39,347 nucleotides of DNA, from NCBI GenBank assembly GCA_028278625.1, contig JANQDY010000236.1, forward strand, positions 1 through 39,347. The letters run 5' to 3'. The DNA is from Thermodesulfobacteriota bacterium. GTDB lineage: Bacteria; Desulfobacterota; DSM-4660; Desulfatiglandales; Desulfatiglandaceae. The notes under the pieces were generated by a model. That model was not told the DNA's origin and searched no databases. It saw only the letters and a program-made list of their open reading frames with translations. How positions within the stretch are numbered: position 1 is the stretch's first letter; each line of letters starts with the position of its first letter. The translations under genes and the position numbers were made by a program. This document shows positions 1-7,726 of this stretch, piece after piece.

Positions 1-470
1 TTGCCGGCGAAATACTGGCAAGAAGCGGAAATCCGGGAATGTTCTCCGTCATGAAAGAATACTACAAGGCGCCGGATCAAACGAAGGAGACGTTTTTGGG
101 AGATTGGCTGAAAATCGGCGATATCGGCATGCTGGACGATCAGGGGCAGCTCCATTTAATCGATAGAAAAAAGGACATGATTATCAGCGGTGGTTTCAAC
201 ATCTACAGCAGAGAGGTGGAAGCGATCATCGAAACCAACCAAAAGGTGGCCGAGGTAGCTGTTGTGGGCGTTCCGGACGAGCAATACGGGGAGGCCGTGA
301 AAGCATTTGTGGTTTTGATGGAAGGGGCAACCGCCACGGCTCTGGAGATTATCGAATACTGCAAAAGGAACATGGCAAGTTACAAGAAGCCGAAACATGT
401 TGCCTTTATGGATGCCCTTCCCAGAAACGATGTGGGGAAGGTATTGAAATATAAGCTCAAAGAACAATAG
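1..470 (+). CDS. Acyl-CoA synthetase (AMP-binding), C-terminal part, 5' truncated
   Basis: The open frame runs from the window edge (codons from position 3) to TAG at 470; the ATG at 39 is internal, so the N-terminal domain lies outside the window. The visible part holds the late core motifs of the adenylate-forming family: GDIGMLDDQG, then IDRKKDMIISGGFNIY (hinge and GG-x-N loop), then the C-terminal lid domain with VGVPDEQYGE and the catalytic lysine region PRNDVGKVLK. Such enzymes make acyl-AMP and then acyl-CoA in the cytoplasm. It sits 123 bp before a TRAP receptor gene on the same strand, which fits CoA activation of the imported acid. The exact substrate (aliphatic or aromatic) cannot be told from this half. 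Confidence 0.9.
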   Translation, partial: AGEILARSGNPGMFSVMKEYYKAPDQTKETFLGDWLKIGDIGMLDDQGQLHLIDRKKDMIISGGFNIYSREVEAIIETNQKVAEVAVVGVPDEQYGEAVKAFVVLMEGATATALEIIEYCKRNMASYKKPKHVAFMDALPRNDVGKVLKYKLKEQ

Positions 471-593
471 GGCCAATGACCTGATGGGTTTTTTGAAAGA
501 ACCGCCGGTGTTTTTTCAATGTGACATATGGATCGGTGTGATCCAGAAGGTACCATTCAACGTTCCACTTTTAGAAAGGGGAGGTATTGCACC

Positions 594-1559
594 ATGAAGA
601 GATTTATCGCTTTCTTGTTCCTGGCCATGTTTTTGATCACCCTGCCGCAGTCCTTGTTTGCCGAAGCTAAAAAGCCAACATTCATTTCCATCGGAACGGC
701 ACCGACCGGTGCGTCATTCTACCCCATGGGGGTGGGAATGGCGCAAATCATAAAGAAAAACGTCAAAGGGTTAAATGCGTCCGCCGTTCCCACCGGCGCC
801 TCAAAGGAGAATATCAACCTGCTCAGCAAAGACGAAGCGCAACTGGGCTTTGTAACGTCACCAACGGCATACGAAGCATACAATGCCGTTGGCGAGTACA
901 AAGGGAAGGACCCGGCCCCCATTCGTCTGGTCCTGGTGGGTCACAAAGCACCATACACCCTGATTGCACGAAAGGATTCCGGAATCAAGTCCTATTCGGA
1001 CATTAAGGGGAAAAACATCATCGCGGATATGCCGAGGGCAAGTTCCAATCTAAACGCGCTCATGGACATCGCACAGCAGTATGACGTTAAACGGTCCGAT
1101 GTCAACATCGCCAAGCTTCTCTCCATTAAAAACGCCATTCAACAGGTAAAAGAAGGAAGGTCCGATGGGGTCTTTTATATTGTCACCCCCGGCAGCGCGG
1201 CCTTTATCGATCTTGCCAGAAATGTTGATACCTCATGGCCTTCCGTCAGCAAGGAGAAGGTGGACAATATCCTGAAGGAAAAGAAGTATTACACCAATTT
1301 CAAATATAAACCGGGCATCTTCAAAGGTCAGGATCAGCCGGTTGAAGGCATCGCGTCCGCCGTCTTGATCTGCACCAACAAAGACGTGGATGATGAGACG
1401 ATTTACAATATTACCAAGGCGTTTTTCGAGAACACGGATATTCTGAAGAAATCTCATCCCGTGGGCAAACAATACACCCTCAAAAACGCGGTGAGTGTAA
1501 GGCCCATTCCCTTTCACCCGGGAGCCATCAAGTACTATAAGGAAAAAGGCGTTTGGTAA
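594..1559 (+). CDS. TRAP transporter solute receptor, TAXI family
   Basis: A periplasmic binding protein of 321 residues that delivers an organic anion to a TRAP permease. The ATG at 594 is chosen over an upstream in-frame ATG at 528 because it has a Shine-Dalgarno (GGGGAGG) and begins a clean signal peptide (MKRFIAFLFLAMFLITLPQS, cleavage near LFAEA). The mature start PTFISIGTAPTGASFYPMGV is the TAXI hallmark, and later motifs such as IKSYSDIKGKNI fit the family. It lies directly upstream of the fused TRAP permease, as is usual for TAXI systems. Known TAXI ligands are dicarboxylates and amino acids, but few have been tested; here the neighbouring UbiD/UbiX and acyl-CoA synthetase suggest an aromatic or unsaturated acid. 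Confidence 0.93.
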   Translation: MKRFIAFLFLAMFLITLPQSLFAEAKKPTFISIGTAPTGASFYPMGVGMAQIIKKNVKGLNASAVPTGASKENINLLSKDEAQLGFVTSPTAYEAYNAVGEYKGKDPAPIRLVLVGHKAPYTLIARKDSGIKSYSDIKGKNIIADMPRASSNLNALMDIAQQYDVKRSDVNIAKLLSIKNAIQQVKEGRSDGVFYIVTPGSAAFIDLARNVDTSWPSVSKEKVDNILKEKKYYTNFKYKPGIFKGQDQPVEGIASAVLICTNKDVDDETIYNITKAFFENTDILKKSHPVGKQYTLKNAVSVRPIPFHPGAIKYYKEKGVW

Positions 1560-1612
1560 ATGAGAAGAATATGGCCCATGAGACAACAACCCTGGCTTTT
1601 TGAGGGGACGAA

Positions 1613-3529
1613 ATGAGCCCGCGATTCCTTGATAACATGTGGACCAAGAGTTTCAGTATTGTCGCGGTAGCGATGTCCATTTATGAGATCATGTATGCGA
1701 TGCAGTTTTCCTTCATGATGGTGGAGGATATTTCGCACCGCGCCATATTTATGGCCTTTGTGTTCTTTTTGGGCTTTATTTCTCTGACCAAGAAATGGGG
1801 GGAAACGCTCCAAAATGATGTGCTGATGACAATTCTGCGCATTTTGCTGATACTCCTGGGTGTCGTCGTTTCCCTCTACATCGCGGTGATTTACGAGTTG
1901 TTTCCATCTTATACGGCAAGCCCGGACTTCTATCCCAACAATCTCGAAATCATTATGGGCATTATGCTCATCTTTCTGGTGCTACTTCTCACACGAGAGG
2001 CCATGGGATGGGCCTTGCCGATCATCTGTGTGGTGTTTTTCTTAAGCACCATGTTCTGTAATTACCTGCCCGGCAGTTTTGCGGGTCCCGGGTACTCCCT
2101 GTCAAGGGTGGTCAACAGCATGTACCTTTGGTCCACGGGTGTTTTTGGCATCGCCATCGGGGTTGCTTCCACCTATGTCTTTCTGTTCGTACTGTTCGCC
2201 ACCTTTTTTGCCCAGTCGGGTGCGGGCAAGTTTGTGACGGACCTTGCCGTTGCCCTCCTTGGCAATATCCGGGGGGGTCCGGCAAAGGTATCCATCGTGG
2301 CCAGCGGCTTTTTCGGGACCCTTTCGGGCAGCGCCGTGGCCAACATCATGACCACCGGCTCTTTCTCCATACCGCTGATGCAGAAAATCGGATACAAGAA
2401 GGATTTTGCCGCAGCAGTGGAAGCGGTGGCCTCTACCGGCGGCATGATGATGCCGCCCGTTATGGGGGCCGCCGCATTCGTCATGGCGGAATTTCTTGAG
2501 GTGCCCTTTGCCACCATTTTGATGGCGGCAACCATCCCGGCCATCCTCTTTTACTTTGCCCTGTTTATCGCGGTGGACCTTGAGGCCGCCACAACCGGCA
2601 TAAAAGGGGTCTCGGTTAAGGGGAACCGGCGCCGAAAGGAGATTATCAGGGTCCTTAAGGAAGGCTGGTTCCTTTTGATCCCCCTGGGTCTTCTCATATA
2701 CCTGCTTGTGTGGACCCATCTTTCACCCATGCTTGATGCGGTTCTCGGCATATTGTGTATTCTTGTGGTAACCGCTTTCAAAAAAGAGACCCGTTTTGGC
2801 ATCAGGAAATTTGTTAACACCTTGGAGGCTGGTGCAAAAAACGCCTTAAGCGCATCGGTCGCCTGTGCCGCCGTCGGCATCATCATCGGAAGCGTTGAAA
2901 TGAGCGGACTCGGGATTAATCTCTCTGACTTCCTGATCTCCCTGTCAAAAGGCTCCCTCCCCTTATTGCTGGTGGTCACCATGATCGCATCCCTGATCCT
3001 GGGGCTGGGCATGATTCCAACGGTGGTTTATATAACGCTGGCCATTCTGATTGCGCCGGCGCTCGTGGACGCAGGTGTCCCCCGCCTGAGCGCCCACTTC
3101 TTTGTTTTCTTCTTCGGTATCATCGCCATGATCACTCCGCCGGTGGCCATTTCATCCTACGCCGCCGCCAGTCTGGCCGGGTCCAATCCCGTAAAAACGA
3201 GCCTCATAAGCTTCAGATTGGGTCTTACGGCCTTTATACTCCCCTTTATGTTTGCCTATGATCAAGCCCTTCTGATGGTTGGATCCATGAGCAGTGTTTT
3301 AATCGCCTCCTTCAGTGCCGCCATCGGTGTTTCAATCTTAAACATGTCCATTCAAGGGTATGGTTATGTTGTCGGCAAACTGAATATATTGTTCCGAATC
3401 ATGATGTTGTTGGCGGCCATTTCACTCATCAAACCGGGCGTTACAACAGATCTTATCGGCTTGTGCATCGTTTTGTTTGTTTTCATCGGTTCAGGAGGAA
3501 TCAGGAAAATGATGCCAGCGAGACATTGA
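1613..3529 (+). CDS. TRAP transporter permease, fused 4TM/12TM subunits
   Basis: A 638-residue inner-membrane protein. The first ~130 residues form four hydrophobic segments equivalent to the small DctQ subunit; the rest is the large DctM-type subunit, with its signature around residues 255-305 (GSFSIPLMQKIGYKKDFAAA, then STGGMMMPPVMGAAAFVMAE). Fused permeases are the usual partners of TAXI receptors, and the receptor gene ends 53 bp upstream. Transport is driven by an ion gradient. The start ATG follows a good ribosome site (GAGGGG). The late motif FGIIAMITPPVAISSYAAAS is also typical. No truncation is seen. Confidence 0.95.
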   Translation: MSPRFLDNMWTKSFSIVAVAMSIYEIMYAMQFSFMMVEDISHRAIFMAFVFFLGFISLTKKWGETLQNDVLMTILRILLILLGVVVSLYIAVIYELFPSYTASPDFYPNNLEIIMGIMLIFLVLLLTREAMGWALPIICVVFFLSTMFCNYLPGSFAGPGYSLSRVVNSMYLWSTGVFGIAIGVASTYVFLFVLFATFFAQSGAGKFVTDLAVALLGNIRGGPAKVSIVASGFFGTLSGSAVANIMTTGSFSIPLMQKIGYKKDFAAAVEAVASTGGMMMPPVMGAAAFVMAEFLEVPFATILMAATIPAILFYFALFIAVDLEAATTGIKGVSVKGNRRRKEIIRVLKEGWFLLIPLGLLIYLLVWTHLSPMLDAVLGILCILVVTAFKKETRFGIRKFVNTLEAGAKNALSASVACAAVGIIIGSVEMSGLGINLSDFLISLSKGSLPLLLVVTMIASLILGLGMIPTVVYITLAILIAPALVDAGVPRLSAHFFVFFFGIIAMITPPVAISSYAAASLAGSNPVKTSLISFRLGLTAFILPFMFAYDQALLMVGSMSSVLIASFSAAIGVSILNMSIQGYGYVVGKLNILFRIMMLLAAISLIKPGVTTDLIGLCIVLFVFIGSGGIRKMMPARH

Positions 3530-3774
3530 AACCACCTCGCTCACGTTAACTCTGCGAATTGAAATGACTAGGCAACGGGCCAGATCAGGGCCCAAAGGGG
3601 ATTTTGCCGGCTTTTTCTGAGAATTTAAGATACATTTTTATTAATATATATCGAAAGGAGGTATTTTAACAACAATATAACCAAAAAAGTTCAGTATAAT
3701 ATATAAATTATATATAAAACAATAAATGATCAAATTAAAATTAATGAGATATGGTTTAAAAGGAGGTTTTAAAA
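3530..3774 (+). promoter_or_regulatory. AT-rich leader and likely promoter region before ubiD
   Basis: A 245-bp gap whose second half (about 3625-3758) is far richer in A/T than the surrounding genes and contains several TATAAT-like stretches (3700-3720). A strong Shine-Dalgarno (AAAAGGAGG) lies just before the ubiD ATG. A second copy of a similar ribosome-site sequence (AAAGGAGGTATTTTAAC) sits at about 3655 but is followed by no start codon. This suggests ubiD is transcribed from its own promoter, separately from the TRAP genes. No sigma-54 -24/-12 pair was found here. Confidence 0.45.
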
Positions 3775-5280
3775 ATGGCAAAAGATTGTGCAAAAAGCAT
3801 CCGGGATGCGGTTGCGTACCTGGACACCAAGAATGATGTACAGCATGTGGAAAAAGAGGTGGATATCATCTATGAAATCGCGGGAATTCAGAAGGCGTTG
3901 GATGAAGGGCCTGTCCTCTGCTTTGAAAACATCAAGGGATATCCCGATTTCAGGAATACCGCCAATTTTTTCAGCAGGAGAGATCGGTTGGCGGACATCT
4001 TCGATACGGATGTCCATAACCTGAAATTCAAGTTTGTGGACGCCATCAAAGAGCAACTGCCCAACAATGTGGTTGAGGATGCGCCCTGCCAGGAGGTGGT
4101 CATCACCGATGATATTGATGTGCTCTCTTATCTACCCATCATCAAACACACCTCCCGTGATGCGGGCCGTATTCTGGGAAGCGGGATCCAGCTCCTGTAC
4201 GGGGACTGGTTTGACGGGGGCAGCCATGTTTCCTTCAATCGCATTCATTTCAGAGACAAGGACTGGGCCACGCTGGCCACCGGTCAGATCAGCCATCTCG
4301 GTGAAGCTGCTTTCAGGAAGTTCCGTGATAAGAACATCCCCATCACGGTCAACATCAACCCGCCGCCGGCCGTTCAGATGGTGGCCGGGGCCTGGAACGT
4401 TCGCACCATCGTTCCCGGCGGCATGGATGAGTTGGGTATCGCGGGGGCCTTTCAAGGTTCCCCCATTGACATCGTAAAGGCCAAGACCGTTGACACCTAT
4501 GCCATTGCCAATTCGGAAATCGTGCTGGAAGGGTATCTGGACGTGGAGAAGGAATGGGAAACCGAAGGGGCCGAGAAATCATTGGAATTTGAACAGGATC
4601 CGTTTTTCCCTGAATGGGTGGGATACCTGGGCCGGGCATGGCGTATGCGGAAGCTGAGAGTGACCGCCATCACCCACAGGGCCCAAAGGCCCATGTTCTA
4701 CACTCCGCTGGCGCACGGTCTGGAGTACAACGGATTTGACATCCTGCGGGAAGCCGGCTTTTTCGAAATGGCGGAACGGCTCTGTCCCGGTTTTGTGAAG
4801 GACGTGCATGTGCCCGGGTATTTCAAGTGGGGAAGCGGGGTTATCTTTCAGGTGAGAAAATCGGCTCCCCAGGATGAAGGGTACCAGCGGAACATCCTTC
4901 TGGCGGCTTTAGGAAATGCGCCGGGTATTCGAATGGTCGTTGCCGTTGACGAGGATGTGGATATCTACAATGCGGATGATGTCATGTGGGCCATCGAAAG
5001 CCGCGTCAACCCCGATACCGACATCCTGAAGCTGTCCAACGCCGGCATGCGCGGCATTCAGGCCCAGCCCATGGAGGCCATTGAGCGGGGTATCGGCGGT
5101 TGGGACGGCGGCATTGCATTTGACGCCACCAAGCCCTACAACAGGGCATGGCGTTTTGAACGGCCCCATTATCCGGCCGACGAGGTCGATCTCACCAACT
5201 GGTTCACGGAGGAGGAGATCAGCGGGATGCGGCTCATGCAGAGCGAGTATGCCAAAACCTTGGGCAGGAAAGGATGGTAG
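3775..5280 (+). CDS. UbiD-family prFMN-dependent (de)carboxylase
   Basis: A 501-residue cytoplasmic enzyme of the UbiD family, which adds or removes CO2 on aromatic or alpha,beta-unsaturated acids with prenylated FMN. Family marks are the LSYLPIIKHTSRDAGR region (~118-132), the cofactor arginine in SHVSFNRIHF (R156), H174, the glutamate of DELGIAGAFQGSP (E219), the SEIVLEG signature (247-253) and the C-terminal DVDIYNADDVMWAIESR. By spacing to Fdc1, residue 151 is His where an Asn metal ligand is usual; this alignment was made by eye. UbiX is encoded about 1.8 kb downstream on the same strand, supplying the cofactor. Length is normal for the family. Candidates include a hydroxybenzoate-type decarboxylase or an aromatic carboxylase; the direction of reaction cannot be told. 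Confidence 0.92.
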   Translation: MAKDCAKSIRDAVAYLDTKNDVQHVEKEVDIIYEIAGIQKALDEGPVLCFENIKGYPDFRNTANFFSRRDRLADIFDTDVHNLKFKFVDAIKEQLPNNVVEDAPCQEVVITDDIDVLSYLPIIKHTSRDAGRILGSGIQLLYGDWFDGGSHVSFNRIHFRDKDWATLATGQISHLGEAAFRKFRDKNIPITVNINPPPAVQMVAGAWNVRTIVPGGMDELGIAGAFQGSPIDIVKAKTVDTYAIANSEIVLEGYLDVEKEWETEGAEKSLEFEQDPFFPEWVGYLGRAWRMRKLRVTAITHRAQRPMFYTPLAHGLEYNGFDILREAGFFEMAERLCPGFVKDVHVPGYFKWGSGVIFQVRKSAPQDEGYQRNILLAALGNAPGIRMVVAVDEDVDIYNADDVMWAIESRVNPDTDILKLSNAGMRGIQAQPMEAIERGIGGWDGGIAFDATKPYNRAWRFERPHYPADEVDLTNWFTEEEISGMRLMQSEYAKTLGRKGW

Positions 5281-5294
5281 GGATTCATCCTTTG

Positions 5295-5324
5295 GGGAGA
5301 GCCCATTCTGAGATGGGCTTTCCC
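5295..5324 (+). terminator. Strong hairpin after ubiD
   Basis: GGGAGAGCCCAT (5295-5306) pairs with ATGGGCTTTCCC (5313-5324) around a 6-nt loop: a 12-bp stem with a single G-U pair. No U-run follows, so it may stabilise or process the ubiD transcript rather than end it completely. It lies 15 bp after the ubiD stop and about 40 bp before the nitroreductase start. Confidence 0.55.
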
Positions 5325-5361
5325 GTTCCTCCCGAACTTCGTCGAAACAACAGTATTGAGG

Positions 5362-5940
5362 ATGTCTGTTTTGGAATTCACTGAATTCTTGAGAAAACGC
5401 CGGTCGGTCAGGGCTTACAAGGCGGATGATGTGCCAATGGATCTCTTAATGGAGATCATTTCTGACAGCTGCCTTGCCCCCAGCCACGGCAACGGGCAGC
5501 CCTGGCGATACGTTGTCATCAAGGACAGGGGGTGCATCAGGATGCTCTCGGATGAATCCAAAGGAACCCTTTTAAAGGACAGCCGGGAAAACCCGGGCTC
5601 CGTGGAAAAACGGTATATCCCCCTGTTGAAACGCCCGTCTTATAACGTGTTTTATAACGCTCCCTGCCTGGTCCTGATTGCGGGCCACAGAAAGGTACCG
5701 TCGCTTCTGGTCGATTGTGCCCTTGCAGCCGCATATTTCATGCTATCCGCTTCGGCCAGGGGCCTGGGGACCTGCTGGGTCGGCATGGGGCGACACATCC
5801 GATCTCCCGAAACACTTAAGAAGATCGGAGTTCCTCTAGATCACGAGATTGTGGCACCCATTATCGTGGGTTATCCTAAAAAGATGCCTCCTGCCGCAAA
5901 AAGAAATGACCCGGAGATTCTGAAAGTCATTACCTGTTAA
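5362..5940 (+). CDS. Nitroreductase-family flavoprotein
   Basis: About 192 residues with the nitroreductase fold signature: FLRKRRSVRAYKADDVPMDLL at the N-terminus (FMN-binding Arg/Ser-Val-Arg), APSHGNGQPWRYVVI, and the GLGTCWVGM segment with a C-terminal PIIVGYPKK. Such proteins bind FMN and use NAD(P)H to reduce nitro groups, quinones or other electron-poor substrates; some are ring-modifying enzymes. The start is uncertain: an ATG at 5362 and an in-frame TTG at 5356 both lack a well-spaced ribosome site. It stands between ubiD and an Old Yellow Enzyme homologue, so a reductive step in the same pathway is plausible. Confidence 0.85.
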   Translation: MSVLEFTEFLRKRRSVRAYKADDVPMDLLMEIISDSCLAPSHGNGQPWRYVVIKDRGCIRMLSDESKGTLLKDSRENPGSVEKRYIPLLKRPSYNVFYNAPCLVLIAGHRKVPSLLVDCALAAAYFMLSASARGLGTCWVGMGRHIRSPETLKKIGVPLDHEIVAPIIVGYPKKMPPAAKRNDPEILKVITC

Positions 5941-5965
5941 CCCTCATTGGGGACGGAACAACATC

Positions 5966-7075
5966 ATGAGCATACTCTTTGATCCCATTTGTATCGGCAG
6001 CATGACCCTGAAAAACCGTTTTGTGAGATCGGCCACATACGATGGGGCTGCCAACAGGGACGGCCATGTGACCAAAACACAGCTGGCGCTCTTTAGCGAA
6101 CTGGCGGAAGGTGGTGTTGGCCTGGTGATCACGGGCATCACCCATGTTCATCAAACAGGCCGGATTTCCATGTTTCAAAACGCGTTGGACAAAGATGATG
6201 CCATACCCGGTTTAGGGCAATTAACGGATACGGTCCATGAAAAGGGTGCAAAAATTGCGGTTCAATTGTTTCACGCCGGGAGGGAAAAAGCCAAATTTTT
6301 CAGACCTGAAAAAGCAAGGAGTCTGGCCCCTTCTTTTATCCCTGACGACCCCTTTTTCAGTGAAAGCCATGACGTCATGACGGCATCTGAAATCGCTCAA
6401 ATGATCCGCGCATTTGGTCAAGCCGCCAAAAGAGCAAAAGCGGCCGGTTTCGATGCGGTACAGATTCACGGAGCCCACGGATATCTCTTCAGCCAGTTCC
6501 TGTCACCCTTTACCAACCGGCGAAGGGACAAATGGGGGGGCTCCCTGGAAAACCGCCTTCGTTTCCATGGGGAAGTACAGAAAGCGATTCGTGAAAATGT
6601 GGGAGACGACTTCCCGGTACTGATCAAGATCGGTGTAGAGGACTGTTTCCCTGGCGGGCTTTCCCTTGAAGAAGGGATAAGGACGGCCCAATTGCTGTCA
6701 CAGGCAGGGTTTGACGCCCTGGAGATAAGTTCGGGATTGCGGGGCGAAGGGTACGGAAATTCGGAATTTCAAAGGAACATCAATTCCGTGGAAAAGGAAG
6801 GATATTTCGGCCCCTGGTGCAGAGAGATCAGACCGCTGGTTGACGTACCCCTCATGATGGTGGGAGGGCTGAGGACCCCGGGTCTCATGGCGGAAGTCAT
6901 CAAAAAAGGCGAGGCCGATCTTGTTTCCTTGAGCAGGCCCCTGATTCGGGAGCCCGGCCTCATCAACCAATGGAAAAAGGGACGCAAACGAAAATCCACA
7001 TGTATTTCGTGCAACAAGTGTTTCGAGGCGCTGCAGAAAGGAAACACGCTGCACTGCGTTCACGAAAAATCCTAA
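5966..7075 (+). CDS. Old Yellow Enzyme-family NADH:flavin oxidoreductase
   Basis: A 369-residue TIM-barrel flavoenzyme. Family marks: FDPICIGSMTLKNRFVRSAT at the start, AVQLFHAGREK, the substrate-binding FDAVQIHGAHGYLFSQFLSP with SPFTNRRRDKWGGSLENR, and the FMN phosphate region DLVSLSRPLIREP. The C-terminus carries CISCNKC followed by a fourth Cys ten residues later, like the FeS ligands of 2,4-dienoyl-CoA reductase-type members, although the second gap is two residues rather than three. The FAD/NAD domain of the long enzymes is absent, so electrons must come from another protein. It likely reduces a C=C bond of an enone or enoyl-CoA within the ubiD cluster. Confidence 0.9.
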   Translation: MSILFDPICIGSMTLKNRFVRSATYDGAANRDGHVTKTQLALFSELAEGGVGLVITGITHVHQTGRISMFQNALDKDDAIPGLGQLTDTVHEKGAKIAVQLFHAGREKAKFFRPEKARSLAPSFIPDDPFFSESHDVMTASEIAQMIRAFGQAAKRAKAAGFDAVQIHGAHGYLFSQFLSPFTNRRRDKWGGSLENRLRFHGEVQKAIRENVGDDFPVLIKIGVEDCFPGGLSLEEGIRTAQLLSQAGFDALEISSGLRGEGYGNSEFQRNINSVEKEGYFGPWCREIRPLVDVPLMMVGGLRTPGLMAEVIKKGEADLVSLSRPLIREPGLINQWKKGRKRKSTCISCNKCFEALQKGNTLHCVHEKS

Positions 7076-7093
7076 AATTACGGGGTAAGCCAC

Positions 7094-7708
7094 ATGTCAA
7101 AAAGAATTGTTATCGGAATGTCCGGCGCCTCCGGCATCATCTACGGCGTCCGGATGCTGGAGTACCTGAAGGATACCGAATATGAAACACACTTGATCCT
7201 TTCAGAAGCAGGAAAGCTTAACATCAACATCGAAACCGACTACACACCGGAAGAAGTGGAAGCCATGGCCGATGTGACGTACGACCACAAAAATGTGGCG
7301 GCGGGTCCGGCCAGCGGTTCTTTCCTAACGGAAGGCATGGTCGTAGTGCCTTGTACGATCAAGTCCCTTTCGGGAATCGCCAACGCCTACACCGAGAACC
7401 TTCTTGTTCGGGCGGCGGACGTAACCCTTAAAGAGAAACGGAAACTGGTCCTGGTGGTCCGAGAAACACCCTTTCACAAGGGACATCTGCGGCTCATGAG
7501 CCAGGCCGCCGACATGGGCGCCCATATCCTGCCGCCCGTTCCCTCTTTTTATCACTTTCCCAAAACCATCGACGACATCATCGATCAGAGCATTGGAAAG
7601 GTTTTCGACTATATGGGCATCAAACATGATCTTTTCAGGCGGTGGGACGGCATTCTAAAAAGGCGGAGGTCGCGTGCCCTGCAACTCAAGGCGAAAAAGG
7701 CTGTCTAG
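7094..7708 (+). CDS. ubiX: UbiX-type flavin prenyltransferase
   Basis: A 204-residue protein that attaches a dimethylallyl unit to FMN to make the prFMN cofactor of UbiD enzymes. It opens with RIVIGMSGASGIIYGVRMLE, the flavin-binding GASG motif of UbiX, and carries PCTIKSLSGIANAYTENLL and LVLVVRETPFHKGHLRLM, the conserved phosphate-binding segments. The C-terminal part (PSFYHFPKTIDDIIDQSIGK) is also typical. The gene starts 18 bp after the OYE gene with GGGGTAAGCC upstream, so the two are probably one transcript. Its presence supports the prFMN dependence of the nearby UbiD protein. Confidence 0.95.
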   Translation: MSKRIVIGMSGASGIIYGVRMLEYLKDTEYETHLILSEAGKLNINIETDYTPEEVEAMADVTYDHKNVAAGPASGSFLTEGMVVVPCTIKSLSGIANAYTENLLVRAADVTLKEKRKLVLVVRETPFHKGHLRLMSQAADMGAHILPPVPSFYHFPKTIDDIIDQSIGKVFDYMGIKHDLFRRWDGILKRRRSRALQLKAKKAV

Positions 7709-7726
7709 CCGGAAGGATTGACGGTT

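Noticed and set aside
528..593. Upstream ATG at 528 for the TAXI receptor
   Set aside because: It lacks a ribosome site and would bury the signal peptide, while the ATG at 594 has both.
2102..2719. Long minus-strand frame inside the TRAP permease gene
   Set aside because: It is a shadow of the GC-rich permease; its low-complexity His/Gly/Arg composition has no recognisable domain.
3650..3672. Extra ribosome-site-like sequence before ubiD
   Set aside because: No start codon or open frame follows it.
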